A DNA stretch of 36,507 bases from Baia soyae (GTDB taxonomy: Bacteria > Bacillota > Bacilli > Thermoactinomycetales > Thermoactinomycetaceae): the NCBI RefSeq assembly GCF_004341445.1, contig NZ_SLXV01000032.1, positions 1-36,507 of the forward strand. Reading direction: 5' to 3'. Positions 24,241 through 31,849 of this stretch are shown here, piece by piece. The notes below the pieces were generated by a model. The model worked only from the letters and a program-made list of their open reading frames with translations, was not told the DNA's origin and did no database searches. How positions within the stretch are numbered: the first letter of the stretch is position 1; every line of letters begins with the position of its first letter. The position numbers and the translations under genes are program-made.

Positions 24241-25654
24241 GTGGACGTGTATTCTTTAAATGGTCTCGGACACGTATTTCGGGGAGAAACGCGAGGGATT
24301 AGGACGAAAAATCGAGGAACTATCCGAAGAAGGCCTATCCATTGCTACCATTAGCAACTTCGAAACCGGCAAGAAAAAAGTGAGCAAAGACAAGATCATC
24401 CGTCTATTCGACAAAATCGACATCACCATGGATCAAATCCCTCAGCTGCTATCTGAGACAAAAAAACAGAAAGACCACACCATCAAGCGATTGGAACTTC
24501 AATTAATCGCTGTGGAGAACGAAATTGACTTTGTCGATGCCTCTCAAGCTCTGAAAAAGATTAAAGGTCTACGGAGTGAGATTCAGGAAAAAAAGTGCCT
24601 GTCCTACTTAGCTGTAGTAAATTATTTGACAGGAAAGACCTACTACAAAAAGGAAAATTGGACAAAGGCGAAAGACTACTACTACAAAGCTATACAAAGC
24701 CACGAGGAATTCCCTGAAATTGTACACCTCAATATTAAGGCAGGTAGCTTTTATGGCTTAGCTCGTATTTCCTTTCGTGACAGTGATATTGTAACTGCTT
24801 TAAAGTTCGTAAATAACGGGCTGACCGCTTTTCAAAGCTCCGGCAAACGAAAATATCTACAGTATCAACTGATGATTAGCAAAGTGATTTATTCAGAGAT
24901 GCTAGAGCGAAATGAAGATGCCTTTGATACACTATCCGAGATGTGGCAATGTCTAGATGAGATTGATACAGAGATCCTACTCAATATGTATCAATTGCAA
25001 TCAACTCTCTACATAAAGCGAAAAAAATGCGAAATAGCCATCTCCTACGCTGTAAAAGGGATTGATATTGCTCGCCGAAATAAAAACTTTGACCGTTGCT
25101 TCGAACTCTGGACCACGCTAGGCAGTGCTTATATCCATCTTGGTGATCTGGAACAAGCCAAAATCTGTTTTGAGACCGCTTCACAGTTCGAAAGCAAAAT
25201 TCGCCGCAAATTTTTATCTGTACACAATCTTATTCAACTTGGATTGTTATATATGAAAGAAAGAGATACTGAGTATGCACAAGCGATTTTAGAAGATGCT
25301 GTAGGAAAGGCGAAGAAGGAAAACGATGCTTTATTACGTTTCAAGTCACTTGAAGCTCTAGGAGATTGCTTTCTTCAGCAATCCAAACATAAGGAAGCTT
25401 TAGATCAATTCGAATGCGCCTATGAAATCGCACAAAAGCATTCTTTTCTTCCTCAAGAGCATCAGTTAGCACTAAAATTAGCTGAGTTTTACGAGAGAGT
25501 AGATTTAACAAAACACACCAAATACTCTACACGATTCTACCAAATTAGTGTACAATTACGGCATAATGGAGGTGACGAACACATGAAGATGAATGAACAA
25601 ATTCAATACCTAATGACTGAGCGACAATCCGCTGGAGATCCGCCAGATGACTAA
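24241..25654 (+). CDS. HTH-TPR peptide-responsive regulator (RRNPP-like), frameshifted near its start
   Basis: The natural start is GTG at 24241, 8 bases after AAGGGAGG. Its frame (SLNGLGHVFRG) must shift at the GGGG run 24281-24284 to join the long frame (EKREGLGRKIEELSEEGLS...). Deleting one G gives a perfect XRE helix-turn-helix: FREKREGLGRKIEELSEEGL, then SIATISNFETGKKKVSKDKI. An ATG at 24260 would make a protein lacking the first HTH helix. From about residue 75 on there are eight or so TPR units, the peptide-binding part in NprR/PlcR/Rap-type proteins. The frame then runs without a stop into a peptide-like tail ending AGDPPDD. It is probably a quorum-sensing type regulator; its targets are unknown. 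Confidence 0.8.
25583..25654 (+). CDS. Putative signalling propeptide inside the regulator 3' end (ends AGDPPDD)
   Basis: ATG at 25583 lies 7 bases after GGAGGTGA, inside and in frame with the regulator. Initiation here would release a 23-residue peptide, ending in TERQSAGDPPDD. The C-terminus matches the two tandem peptides downstream (AGEPPDN, EADPPDD). A cytosolic receptor fused to its own ligand, plus internal initiation, is inferred from the sequence and not proven. A terminator follows at 25679. Confidence 0.5.
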   Translation: MKMNEQIQYLMTERQSAGDPPDD

Positions 25655-25678
25655 ATGAAATAATACATTCGTATCCCT

Positions 25679-25713
25679 TAAAAACCCTTTACAACTCTAA
25701 GTAAGGGTTTTTT
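25679..25713 (+). terminator. Terminator after the regulator
   Basis: AAAACCCTT and AAGGGTTTTTT around a 12-base loop. It separates the regulator from the two tandem peptide genes, which need their own promoter in the AT-rich stretch 25715-25815. Confidence 0.85.
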
Positions 25714-25831
25714 GCTGCTGACCATAATGAAATAATATACTATATTATCTAAAATTAATGTATATTTAGATTTAATCAATAATCTAGTACCACTAGAAGC
25801 GTTGATAGTTTGATACTGGAGGTGATTAATC

Positions 25832-25879
25832 ATGATCCTGAAAATTCGTCAGTTTGCTGGAGAACCACCAGATAACTAG
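25832..25879 (+). CDS. 15-residue peptide MILKIRQFAGEPPDN
   Basis: ATG follows ACTGGAGGTGATTAATC, a near-perfect Shine-Dalgarno. The encoded peptide shares its first eight residues with the next one and its C-terminal DPP-like motif with the tail of the upstream regulator. It is too short for a Sec signal peptide; leaderless or transporter-mediated export would be needed. It is a candidate signalling peptide of the RRNPP regulator. Confidence 0.6.
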   Translation: MILKIRQFAGEPPDN

Positions 25880-25958
25880 AACACATTTCTAAGCTTTCTT
25901 GATATAAAACCGCATAACCCCGACAGCATCGATATTCGCATACTGGAGGTGTTTAATT

Positions 25959-26006
25959 ATGATCCTGAAAATTCGTCAATTCGAAGCAGATCCACCAGAC
26001 GACTAG
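25959..26006 (+). CDS. 15-residue peptide MILKIRQFEADPPDD
   Basis: It is preceded by CATACTGGAGGTGTTTAATT. It is 11 of 15 residues identical to the peptide at 25832, with the differences in the last seven positions. The C-terminus EADPPDD differs from AGEPPDN, suggesting two signal variants. No independent terminator is visible before the palindromic element at 26047. Confidence 0.6.
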   Translation: MILKIRQFEADPPDD

Positions 26007-26046
26007 ACAACAGTTTACCCTCTAAAGCAACCAGTACATCGGAACA

Positions 26047-26249
26047 GACTAGGGGCAATGTATCTGACCACAGCGATGTTAGTGAGCCTGCTTAGCGTAG
26101 TCCTTCGAAGCAAGGGCGTTTTGTGGCAATGTCCCCGCGTACTTTGCGAGTTTTGCCACTTGCCCGAAGCGAAGAAGGACGAAGCGGACTTGCATTTCCA
26201 CATCCTCGCAGGTTCACTATTGAGCTGTGGGTAGATACATGCCCCCGTC
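26047..26249. repeat. Long imperfect palindromic element (about 200 bp)
   Basis: The ends GGGGCAATGTATCT...CCACAGC (26052-26073) and GCTGTGG..AGATACATGCCCC (26224-26245) are complementary. So are further inner arms AGTGAGCCTGC / GCAGGTTCACT, AGTCCTTC / GAAGGAC and GTGGCAA / TTGCCAC. The core shares GCGATGTTAG and CTTAGCGTAG with the element at 1761-1867. No convincing gene lies inside; frames on both strands simply reflect the palindrome. It is probably a non-autonomous repeat or a large structured RNA. Confidence 0.65.
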
Positions 26250-26358
26250 TTCCTCCAATATCCACTCTCCAATCCACCAACAACACAAAAAAGGTCACCC
26301 ACTCTGAGCAACCTCAATCCCCAAACTAAATCCTAGAGACAGAAAAACTAACCTCTCT

Positions 26359-26742
26359 TTACACTTTTGCAAAGGTAAGCACATACCCATTATTATCCGC
26401 AATCGCAAACTCAGTTGCTCCGTAAAAAGTCGTATGAGGCTCATAGAGAACCTGACACTTTTCCTTCAACTCCATATAAAGCTGTTCAAAATCATCTACA
26501 TCCATGTACAAGCTTACCGACGGCTGAACTTTTGACGTCTCCAGAATTGGATACTCTTGAGTCAGGCTTGCTCGTTGTTGAATCATTAAACTAAGCTTGT
26601 CCTTCTGTAGAATAGCAAACTGCAACTGTCCATTATCATTTGGCACGGATGTAACAAGCGAAAACCCTAAGATCCCCTCATAAAAAGCCAATGTTTCCTC
26701 TACACTTTCCACCATCAGATTGGTCGTCATAGCCTTATACAT
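26359..26742 (-). CDS. VOC (glyoxalase/bleomycin-resistance fold) family protein
   Basis: 127 residues from the ATG at 26742, with AAAGGAGAGTG upstream. It has two beta-alpha-beta-beta-beta modules: MTTNLMVESVEETLAFYEGILGF, then VSLYMDVDDFEQLYMELKEKCQV and ending TEFAIADNNGYVLTFAKV. Metal ligands are not all obvious (a Glu in TEFAIAD fits one). VOC proteins include glyoxalases, fosfomycin- and bleomycin-resistance proteins; no substrate can be given. A remnant of the same gene end occurs at 31792. Confidence 0.85.
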   Translation of the reverse strand: MYKAMTTNLMVESVEETLAFYEGILGFSLVTSVPNDNGQLQFAILQKDKLSLMIQQRASLTQEYPILETSKVQPSVSLYMDVDDFEQLYMELKEKCQVLYEPHTTFYGATEFAIADNNGYVLTFAKV

Positions 26743-26849
26743 TTCACACTCTCCTTTCATCTATTATAAATCATTAAGCGATTAATGAAGTAAACTATGA
26801 ATAATACTAATAAGCGAAGACAAACCAAATTTCATTCACCGGAGGAACC

Positions 26850-27497
26850 ATGAACGTTTTAATAGTAGATGACGAAAAGGACATGTTAAAAATCCTCAAA
26901 GCTTACTTCGAACGCGAAGGATATCCTGTATTTCTCGCTGAAGATGGCGAACAAGCACTCGATCTTTTCTACAACAACAAAATTGACTTAGTTGTCTTAG
27001 ATTGGATGATGCCGCACGTTAGCGGTTTAAGCGTATGTAAAGAAATAAAGAAACAAAGCAATGTAAAGGTTCTAATGCTAACCTCCAAAAGTGAAGACGA
27101 AGACGAATTGCTCGCATTAAACATGGGAGCAGACGATTACATAAAGAAACCATTTCATCCCGGAATCCTATTAACGAGAGCAAAAAAACTAATGAACGAA
27201 GATAAAGTCATCTATCTGGGAGATATAAAAGTAGATTTCCAAGCAAAGAGAATGTATAGATCGGAGCAAGATTTACAAGCAACGAAGAAAGAACTGGAGC
27301 TAATTGGATGCTTTCTCAGAAATAAGGGAAAGATCTTAACCAGACAAGATCTACTCGATCTCGTCTGGGGCATCGACTATATAGGTGACGAGCGAACCGT
27401 TGATACACACATAAAAAGATTACGTGAAAAAATTGGCTCAAATCTCATTAAAACGCATCGAGGTTTAGGGTATAGCTTGGAGAATGTGGATGAATAA
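26850..27497 (+). CDS. OmpR-family response regulator
   Basis: 215 residues from ATG after GGAGGAACC. The receiver domain has D7/D8, phospho-acceptor D51 (VVLDWMMPHVSG), the switch Thr in LMLTSKS and Lys in DYIKKPF. The C-terminal winged helix contains ELELIGCFLRNKGKILTRQDL and ERTVDTHIKRLREKIG. It overlaps the histidine kinase gene by 14 bases. A heptamer direct repeat spaced by one helical turn (28957-28974), upstream of the glycosidase gene, is a good candidate binding site. Confidence 0.95.
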   Translation: MNVLIVDDEKDMLKILKAYFEREGYPVFLAEDGEQALDLFYNNKIDLVVLDWMMPHVSGLSVCKEIKKQSNVKVLMLTSKSEDEDELLALNMGADDYIKKPFHPGILLTRAKKLMNEDKVIYLGDIKVDFQAKRMYRSEQDLQATKKELELIGCFLRNKGKILTRQDLLDLVWGIDYIGDERTVDTHIKRLREKIGSNLIKTHRGLGYSLENVDE

Positions 27498-28884
27498 ACT
27501 CGGAAGCAAGCTAGCTCTCACCATTTCGATTTCGATTATTTTCCTTTTCGCACTTTCCATGTTAACGAACTATTTCCTTCTCCCCCAATACTATCGGTAC
27601 CAGATTCGAAAAGAGTTACAAGCCGTAGTACACGAACTGGAAACGACGAACCCTACTCCCAATTTGGATGAATTCATTCATGACTTGGAAGAGAAATATA
27701 ATGTAAGTATTGTTTATGAAACCATTTTAGACAATGAAGATGATCTAAATTGGAGATTACGTGAAAAGCTAGCAAAGAAAAAAATCAATCTAAATAGATT
27801 CTGGATAACCAAGGATACCTTACAGAAAGTAAAAGAAGGACAAAATCAGTATGTGTTATATGACCAAGGAAAGCTAAAATCAAGTTTTTCAACCAGCTTG
27901 ATCGAGAAGGACAATTTGATCATGGTTGTAGGGGTTTCGATTGTTCATTTTCGGGAAGCAGCTGAGGTCATTAATACCTTTATGATTTACACCTTTGGAT
28001 TCGCCATCTCCATTCTTCTCTTTTTGGTTTGGATCTGGTCACGTAAAATTACAAATCCTTTGAAGGTATTAACCGATATTTCACAAGATATCTCTCGTCT
28101 CGACTTCAAAAAAGTGAACATCCAGACCAACGATGAAATCGAAGAATTAGCGGATAGTATTAATAAAATGAGTGATGAACTCAAAAAAGCCCACGATGAC
28201 TTAAAAAGGAAAAATCAAAACCTAAAGCGATTTATGTCTGATATTACGCACGAACTAAAAACTCCTCTGGCTTTAATGAAAGCATATTCTGTCGGGATTC
28301 AAGATGGATTAGACGATGGTACATATCTTCAAACGATTGTAAGGCAGATCGATAACGTATCCTCTTTGATTGATGAGTTACTAGCGTTTTCAAGAGTAGA
28401 GCGGGAAGAGTTAAAAAAGAAAGATTTCCACTTGATCTCACTCGTTCATTCTTGTTTAGAGAAGCATCAAATTGAAATTCAACTAAAACAACTAGATCTT
28501 GATATCCAGACCGAAATCCATCCATCCATCCGAGTATATGCAGATCCAAGCAAAATCGAGAAAGTGGTAAATAATCTAGTAAGCAATGCGATCAAGTATA
28601 CAGCAGGGCCCACGATTCAAGTTAGATTTGAGGAGGCAAATGATGATGTCCTCTTCACGATAGAAAATAAAACAAATCTACCAGATTCAACGGATATCGC
28701 CCGAATTTGGGAGCCGTTTTATGTAGGTGAATTCTCTCGCAACAAGGATAAATCGGGCACGGGGCTTGGACTAGCCATTGTGCAATCCATCTTACAACGT
28801 CATCAAATAAAATACGGGGTCAAACTAGTAGACGGGACGATTCGGTTTACTATCTATTTCCCAAAAGCCCTTGAGACAACATGA
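27484..28884 (+). CDS. Sensor histidine kinase
   Basis: 466 residues; ATG at 27484 or 27490, inside the end of the regulator gene. There is a membrane segment at about 12-32, an extracellular sensor domain (about 33-160), and a second membrane segment (about 162-183). A HAMP linker (RKITNPLKVLTDISQDI...) leads to HisKA with H256 in DITHELKTPLALMK. The HATPase domain has the N box VVNNLVSNAIKYT and the G2 box KSGTGLGLAIV; the G1 box is reduced (IENKTNLPDS rather than DNGxGI). It phosphorylates the response regulator at 26850. The extracellular stimulus is unknown, perhaps cell-envelope related given the neighbouring glycosidase. Confidence 0.93.
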   Translation: MWMNKLGSKLALTISISIIFLFALSMLTNYFLLPQYYRYQIRKELQAVVHELETTNPTPNLDEFIHDLEEKYNVSIVYETILDNEDDLNWRLREKLAKKKINLNRFWITKDTLQKVKEGQNQYVLYDQGKLKSSFSTSLIEKDNLIMVVGVSIVHFREAAEVINTFMIYTFGFAISILLFLVWIWSRKITNPLKVLTDISQDISRLDFKKVNIQTNDEIEELADSINKMSDELKKAHDDLKRKNQNLKRFMSDITHELKTPLALMKAYSVGIQDGLDDGTYLQTIVRQIDNVSSLIDELLAFSRVEREELKKKDFHLISLVHSCLEKHQIEIQLKQLDLDIQTEIHPSIRVYADPSKIEKVVNNLVSNAIKYTAGPTIQVRFEEANDDVLFTIENKTNLPDSTDIARIWEPFYVGEFSRNKDKSGTGLGLAIVQSILQRHQIKYGVKLVDGTIRFTIYFPKALETT

Positions 28885-28886
28885 AT

Positions 28887-28930
28887 AGAGGACTTGATTT
28901 CCAAATGATCTTGGGAATCAGGTCCTCTTT
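28887..28930 (+). terminator. Terminator of the two-component operon
   Basis: AGAGGACTTGATTTCC pairs with GGGAATCAGGTCCTCT (one G-U), followed by TTTG. It ends the kinase transcript before the glycosidase promoter. Confidence 0.8.
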
Positions 28931-28956
28931 GTTATGGTTATCGATTTTTTCCTGTA

Positions 28957-28974
28957 TGTCACAGTGGTGTCACA
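28957..28974 (+). promoter_or_regulatory. TGTCACA direct repeat, candidate response-regulator site
   Basis: TGTCACA-GTGG-TGTCACA gives two identical heptamers 11 bp apart, the geometry bound by OmpR-family dimers. A TATAGT element lies 11 bp downstream and the glycosidase start 40 bp downstream. The repeat likely sits at or just above the -35 region. Confidence 0.55.
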
Positions 28975-29013
28975 TGGAAGTTTTATAGTGATAACAACTG
29001 GAGGAGATTCAAA

Positions 29014-31338
29014 ATGAAGAAAATAAAACGTTTGATCATCCCTATGATGATCCTTTCACTTGTTATTACAAGCGTTATGATCTATTTCACAAAAAAAAAC
29101 ACAGTAAGCGCCACGATCAATCAGCCTTTTAACTTCCAATATCGGGACTTTGGATTTGATGCAAATCCAGAAACAGGCGAGATTTTTATCAACAAAGATG
29201 GGGTGAAGGAAAGTGCATCACTTCCTCTGCCCAAGCAGAAAGTGACGAATCTAAAAAAGACAGGCCAGTCCATCTCTTGGAGTTATCCAGATAGTAAAAT
29301 GGATTTCAAAGTGGAGAAAAAAGATCACTATCTTGATATAAAGTTAACATCCACAGGGGCTAAAGAGTTTGAGTGGCCAAAAGTGAGTGCAGATCACTAC
29401 ACGTTGCCTCTGGGTGAAGGAAAATATATTCCAAGCAATGATCCAAGTTGGAAAGAGTATCTCAAAGATGAGAAGGAAATGGAGTTTTCATCTAGTTTTT
29501 CAATGAGGTTCTTTGCACTAAATAACAAGAAGTACTCGATGGTCTATATCGCAGATAATATGTTTAATGATACGATCCGCTTCCAAACCGATGATAAAAT
29601 TAAATTTAGTTTTATGCATGAATTCCCTTCTATTAATCCAAAGAAGGAGTATGGTTTTCGCTTATATGTAACAGAAAACAACCCTGTAGAGATCGCACAG
29701 GTATATAAAAATTACATCAAAGAGCTAGGTCAGTTTAAAACACTTCAAGAGAAGGCAAAAGAAAACCCAAATATCGAAAAGCTGTATGGAGCCCCGCATT
29801 TCTATCTATGGAATGACTCGGCCTTCACGAAAGAGAATATCAATTGGCCGAAGTTAAAAACAAAGTTAACGGATCCATTGGTTTCTTGGATCGAACAGCT
29901 ATTAAAGCAGTACTCACAAGATGGTTCTACTGAGTTTATGAAAACTATCAGTCAAATAAAGAACCAAAGTTATATGGATCAATCTCAAAAAAATACGATT
30001 GTACGTTCACTTAATACCATCTTGAAACTGGAGCAACTTTATAACAAAGATGTTTTTCAGAATCTAGATGACGAATCAAAGAAGCTTATCCAAAACGGAA
30101 TTAATAGCTTAAGCGAACAAGAATTATACGCATTGAATAAAAAGCTGCTAAAAAGTGTCTTAACTGATTCTATCGATGACATCAAAGAGTGGGGAAAAAA
30201 GGACACCGAAATGATCCAAGATATGCAACGCTCGGGAATAAAAAATGCTTGGATCGGCTTGCCCAATTGGGCAAATGGATTAATGAACCCAGACTTAGTC
30301 CAAAAAGCGAATCAATCTGGATATCTAGTGGGTCCATACGACTCTTACCACTCGATCCACGAGAAGAAAGGCGCGGATTGGAATACAGCTTCTTTTGAAG
30401 ATCCTAGCTTATACGAACAGGCAACCATTACAAAGAAAAATGGCGAGAAAGAAAAAGGATTTTTAGGGAAAGGTAGAAAGCTGAATCCAACTCTATCATT
30501 GCCGAGTGTAAAACAACGGGTAGCAGGAATCTTAAAAAATGGCATTCCCTATAACTCTTGGTTTATCGATTGTGATGCGACAGGTGAAGTATTCGATGAT
30601 TATTCGCCCAATCACATTACGACACAAGAACAAGATATGAACGCAAGATTGCAGAGAATGAGCTATATTCGAGACGACAAAAAAATGGTGATTGGCTCGG
30701 AAGGCGGCAATGACTTTGCTAGTAGTGTCATTTCATATGCACACGGCATCGAAACGCCTGTCATCAAATGGGGCGATCCAGACATGCGAGAAAATAAAAC
30801 AAGCCCCTATTATGTAGGAGCATACTGGTCACCAGATGGCTCTATTCCTGAACGGTATAGCAAATCAGTACCCATTAAATCACAATATAGATCGATTTAC
30901 ATCGATCCTGCGTATTCAATTCCTTTGTATAAATTAGTCTATAACGATTCGGTTATTACCAGCCATCATTGGGAATGGGGAAGCCTCAAAATAAAAGATG
31001 AAGTTGGAAACCGAATGCTTAGCGAATTGCTATATAATGTTCCACCGCTTTATCATCTGGATCGAAATGTATGGAGCAAAAACAAAGATATGATTACGTC
31101 CTATACAAACATGTGGTCTAATTTTCATAAAAAAGCGGTTACAAAGCCAATGACTCGATTCCAAACTTTATCCCAAGACCGTTTGGTACAAAGTACAGAG
31201 TTTGGAGAAGATATGAAGGTAATTGTGAATTATTCTAATCAAGACTTTGATTATAACGGCGAGAAAATCAAAGCCAAGACAGCTGTCTTATACGATGGGA
31301 ACTCGAAGAAAAGTTTGGATGTATCTAAATACAATTAA
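29014..31338 (+). CDS. Membrane-anchored putative glycoside hydrolase (GH101-like barrel)
   Basis: 774 residues from ATG after ACTGGAGGAG. Residues 5-25 form an N-terminal membrane anchor. A beta-rich galactose-mutarotase-like domain follows (about 35-235), then a lysine-rich helical insertion (about 255-390). A predicted TIM barrel (about 395-690) contains WFIDCDATGEVFDDYSP with candidate catalytic acids, and later VIGSEGGNDFASSV and TSHHWEWGS. This layout recalls GH101 endo-alpha-N-acetylgalactosaminidase relatives. It probably acts on cell-surface or host glycans outside the cell. The neighbouring two-component system likely controls it. Confidence 0.65.
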   Translation: MKKIKRLIIPMMILSLVITSVMIYFTKKNTVSATINQPFNFQYRDFGFDANPETGEIFINKDGVKESASLPLPKQKVTNLKKTGQSISWSYPDSKMDFKVEKKDHYLDIKLTSTGAKEFEWPKVSADHYTLPLGEGKYIPSNDPSWKEYLKDEKEMEFSSSFSMRFFALNNKKYSMVYIADNMFNDTIRFQTDDKIKFSFMHEFPSINPKKEYGFRLYVTENNPVEIAQVYKNYIKELGQFKTLQEKAKENPNIEKLYGAPHFYLWNDSAFTKENINWPKLKTKLTDPLVSWIEQLLKQYSQDGSTEFMKTISQIKNQSYMDQSQKNTIVRSLNTILKLEQLYNKDVFQNLDDESKKLIQNGINSLSEQELYALNKKLLKSVLTDSIDDIKEWGKKDTEMIQDMQRSGIKNAWIGLPNWANGLMNPDLVQKANQSGYLVGPYDSYHSIHEKKGADWNTASFEDPSLYEQATITKKNGEKEKGFLGKGRKLNPTLSLPSVKQRVAGILKNGIPYNSWFIDCDATGEVFDDYSPNHITTQEQDMNARLQRMSYIRDDKKMVIGSEGGNDFASSVISYAHGIETPVIKWGDPDMRENKTSPYYVGAYWSPDGSIPERYSKSVPIKSQYRSIYIDPAYSIPLYKLVYNDSVITSHHWEWGSLKIKDEVGNRMLSELLYNVPPLYHLDRNVWSKNKDMITSYTNMWSNFHKKAVTKPMTRFQTLSQDRLVQSTEFGEDMKVIVNYSNQDFDYNGEKIKAKTAVLYDGNSKKSLDVSKYN

Positions 31339-31365
31339 CCCAACGTGTATGGATGATCAAAAAAT

Positions 31366-31414
31366 AAAGAGCGTGATTCTTCCCTATCTACAAGTGGAAG
31401 ATCACGCTCTTTTT
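31366..31414 (+). terminator. Terminator (copy A of a duplicated cassette)
   Basis: AGAGCGTGATTCTTCC and GGAAGATCACGCTCT with CTATCTACAAGT in the loop, followed by TTTTT. Loop and downstream 25 bases are closely similar to the terminator at 31744, on the far side of the cold-shock gene. Confidence 0.88.
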
Positions 31415-31516
31415 ACACTTTCACAAACATAAGAGTAGCTAATAGTTAACATCTTAAAGTAATCATGATAATATAATATTGCGAATAATAATTTGAGATA
31501 TAGGAGCCATATACAT

Positions 31517-31726
31517 ATGTCTAAGCTAAAAGGATCAGTAAAATGGTTTAATGAATCAAAAGGTTTTGGCTTTATTACACCTGAGGATGGTAGCAAAGAT
31601 GTATTTGTTCATTTTTCTGCCATAGTCAGTAATGGATTTAAAACCCTTGCAGAAGGGCAAAGAGTGGAATTTGACATTGAGGATGGTATCAAAGGCCCCT
31701 CAGCTGTAAATGTTTCCGCTATTTAA
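31517..31726 (+). CDS. csp: Cold-shock protein (CspA family)
   Basis: 69 residues from the ATG at 31517 with ATAGGAG upstream; the frame extends further upstream, but a start there has no ribosome-binding site. It is a single cold-shock domain with RNP1 (KGFGFITP) and RNP2 (VFVHFSAI), plus the conserved [12 protein letters not shown] start. It binds single-stranded nucleic acid and melts mRNA structure. It forms a monocistronic unit bracketed by two nearly identical terminator cassettes. Confidence 0.96.
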   Translation: MSKLKGSVKWFNESKGFGFITPEDGSKDVFVHFSAIVSNGFKTLAEGQRVEFDIEDGIKGPSAVNVSAI

Positions 31727-31743
31727 CTATTCTTCTAGATACT

Positions 31744-31793
31744 AAAAGCCTGATTCTTCCCTATCTACACGGTGGAAGAATCAGGCTCTTTTT
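31744..31793. terminator. Terminator (copy B of the duplicated cassette)
   Basis: AAAAGCCTGATTCTTCC pairs with GGAAGAATCAGGCT, followed by CTTTTT. The loop CTATCTACAC is shared with copy A at 31366. Confidence 0.88.
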
Positions 31794-31818
31794 ACACCTT
31801 CGCAAACGTAAGCACATA
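31792..31818 (-). pseudogene. Remnant of a VOC-family gene 3' end
   Basis: Nine codons on the minus strand read YVLTFAKV-stop, identical to the C-terminus of the VOC protein at 26359. Upstream the similarity stops. A more eroded version (LMFVKV-stop) follows terminator copy A at about 31411. These appear to be relics of duplicated gene ends carried along with the terminator cassette. Confidence 0.55.
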
Positions 31819-31849
31819 ATGCAACTCAAGTTTAAAATAGCTTCTTTGA

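Noticed and set aside
24241-26006. Arbitrium (AimR/AimP) communication system of a phage
   Set aside because: No phage integrase, repressor or structural genes are nearby, and the peptides do not resemble known AimP C-termini.
26015-26329. Overlapping frames on both strands over the palindromic element
   Set aside because: They arise from the palindrome and GC-richer composition; no ribosome-binding site and no recognisable protein.
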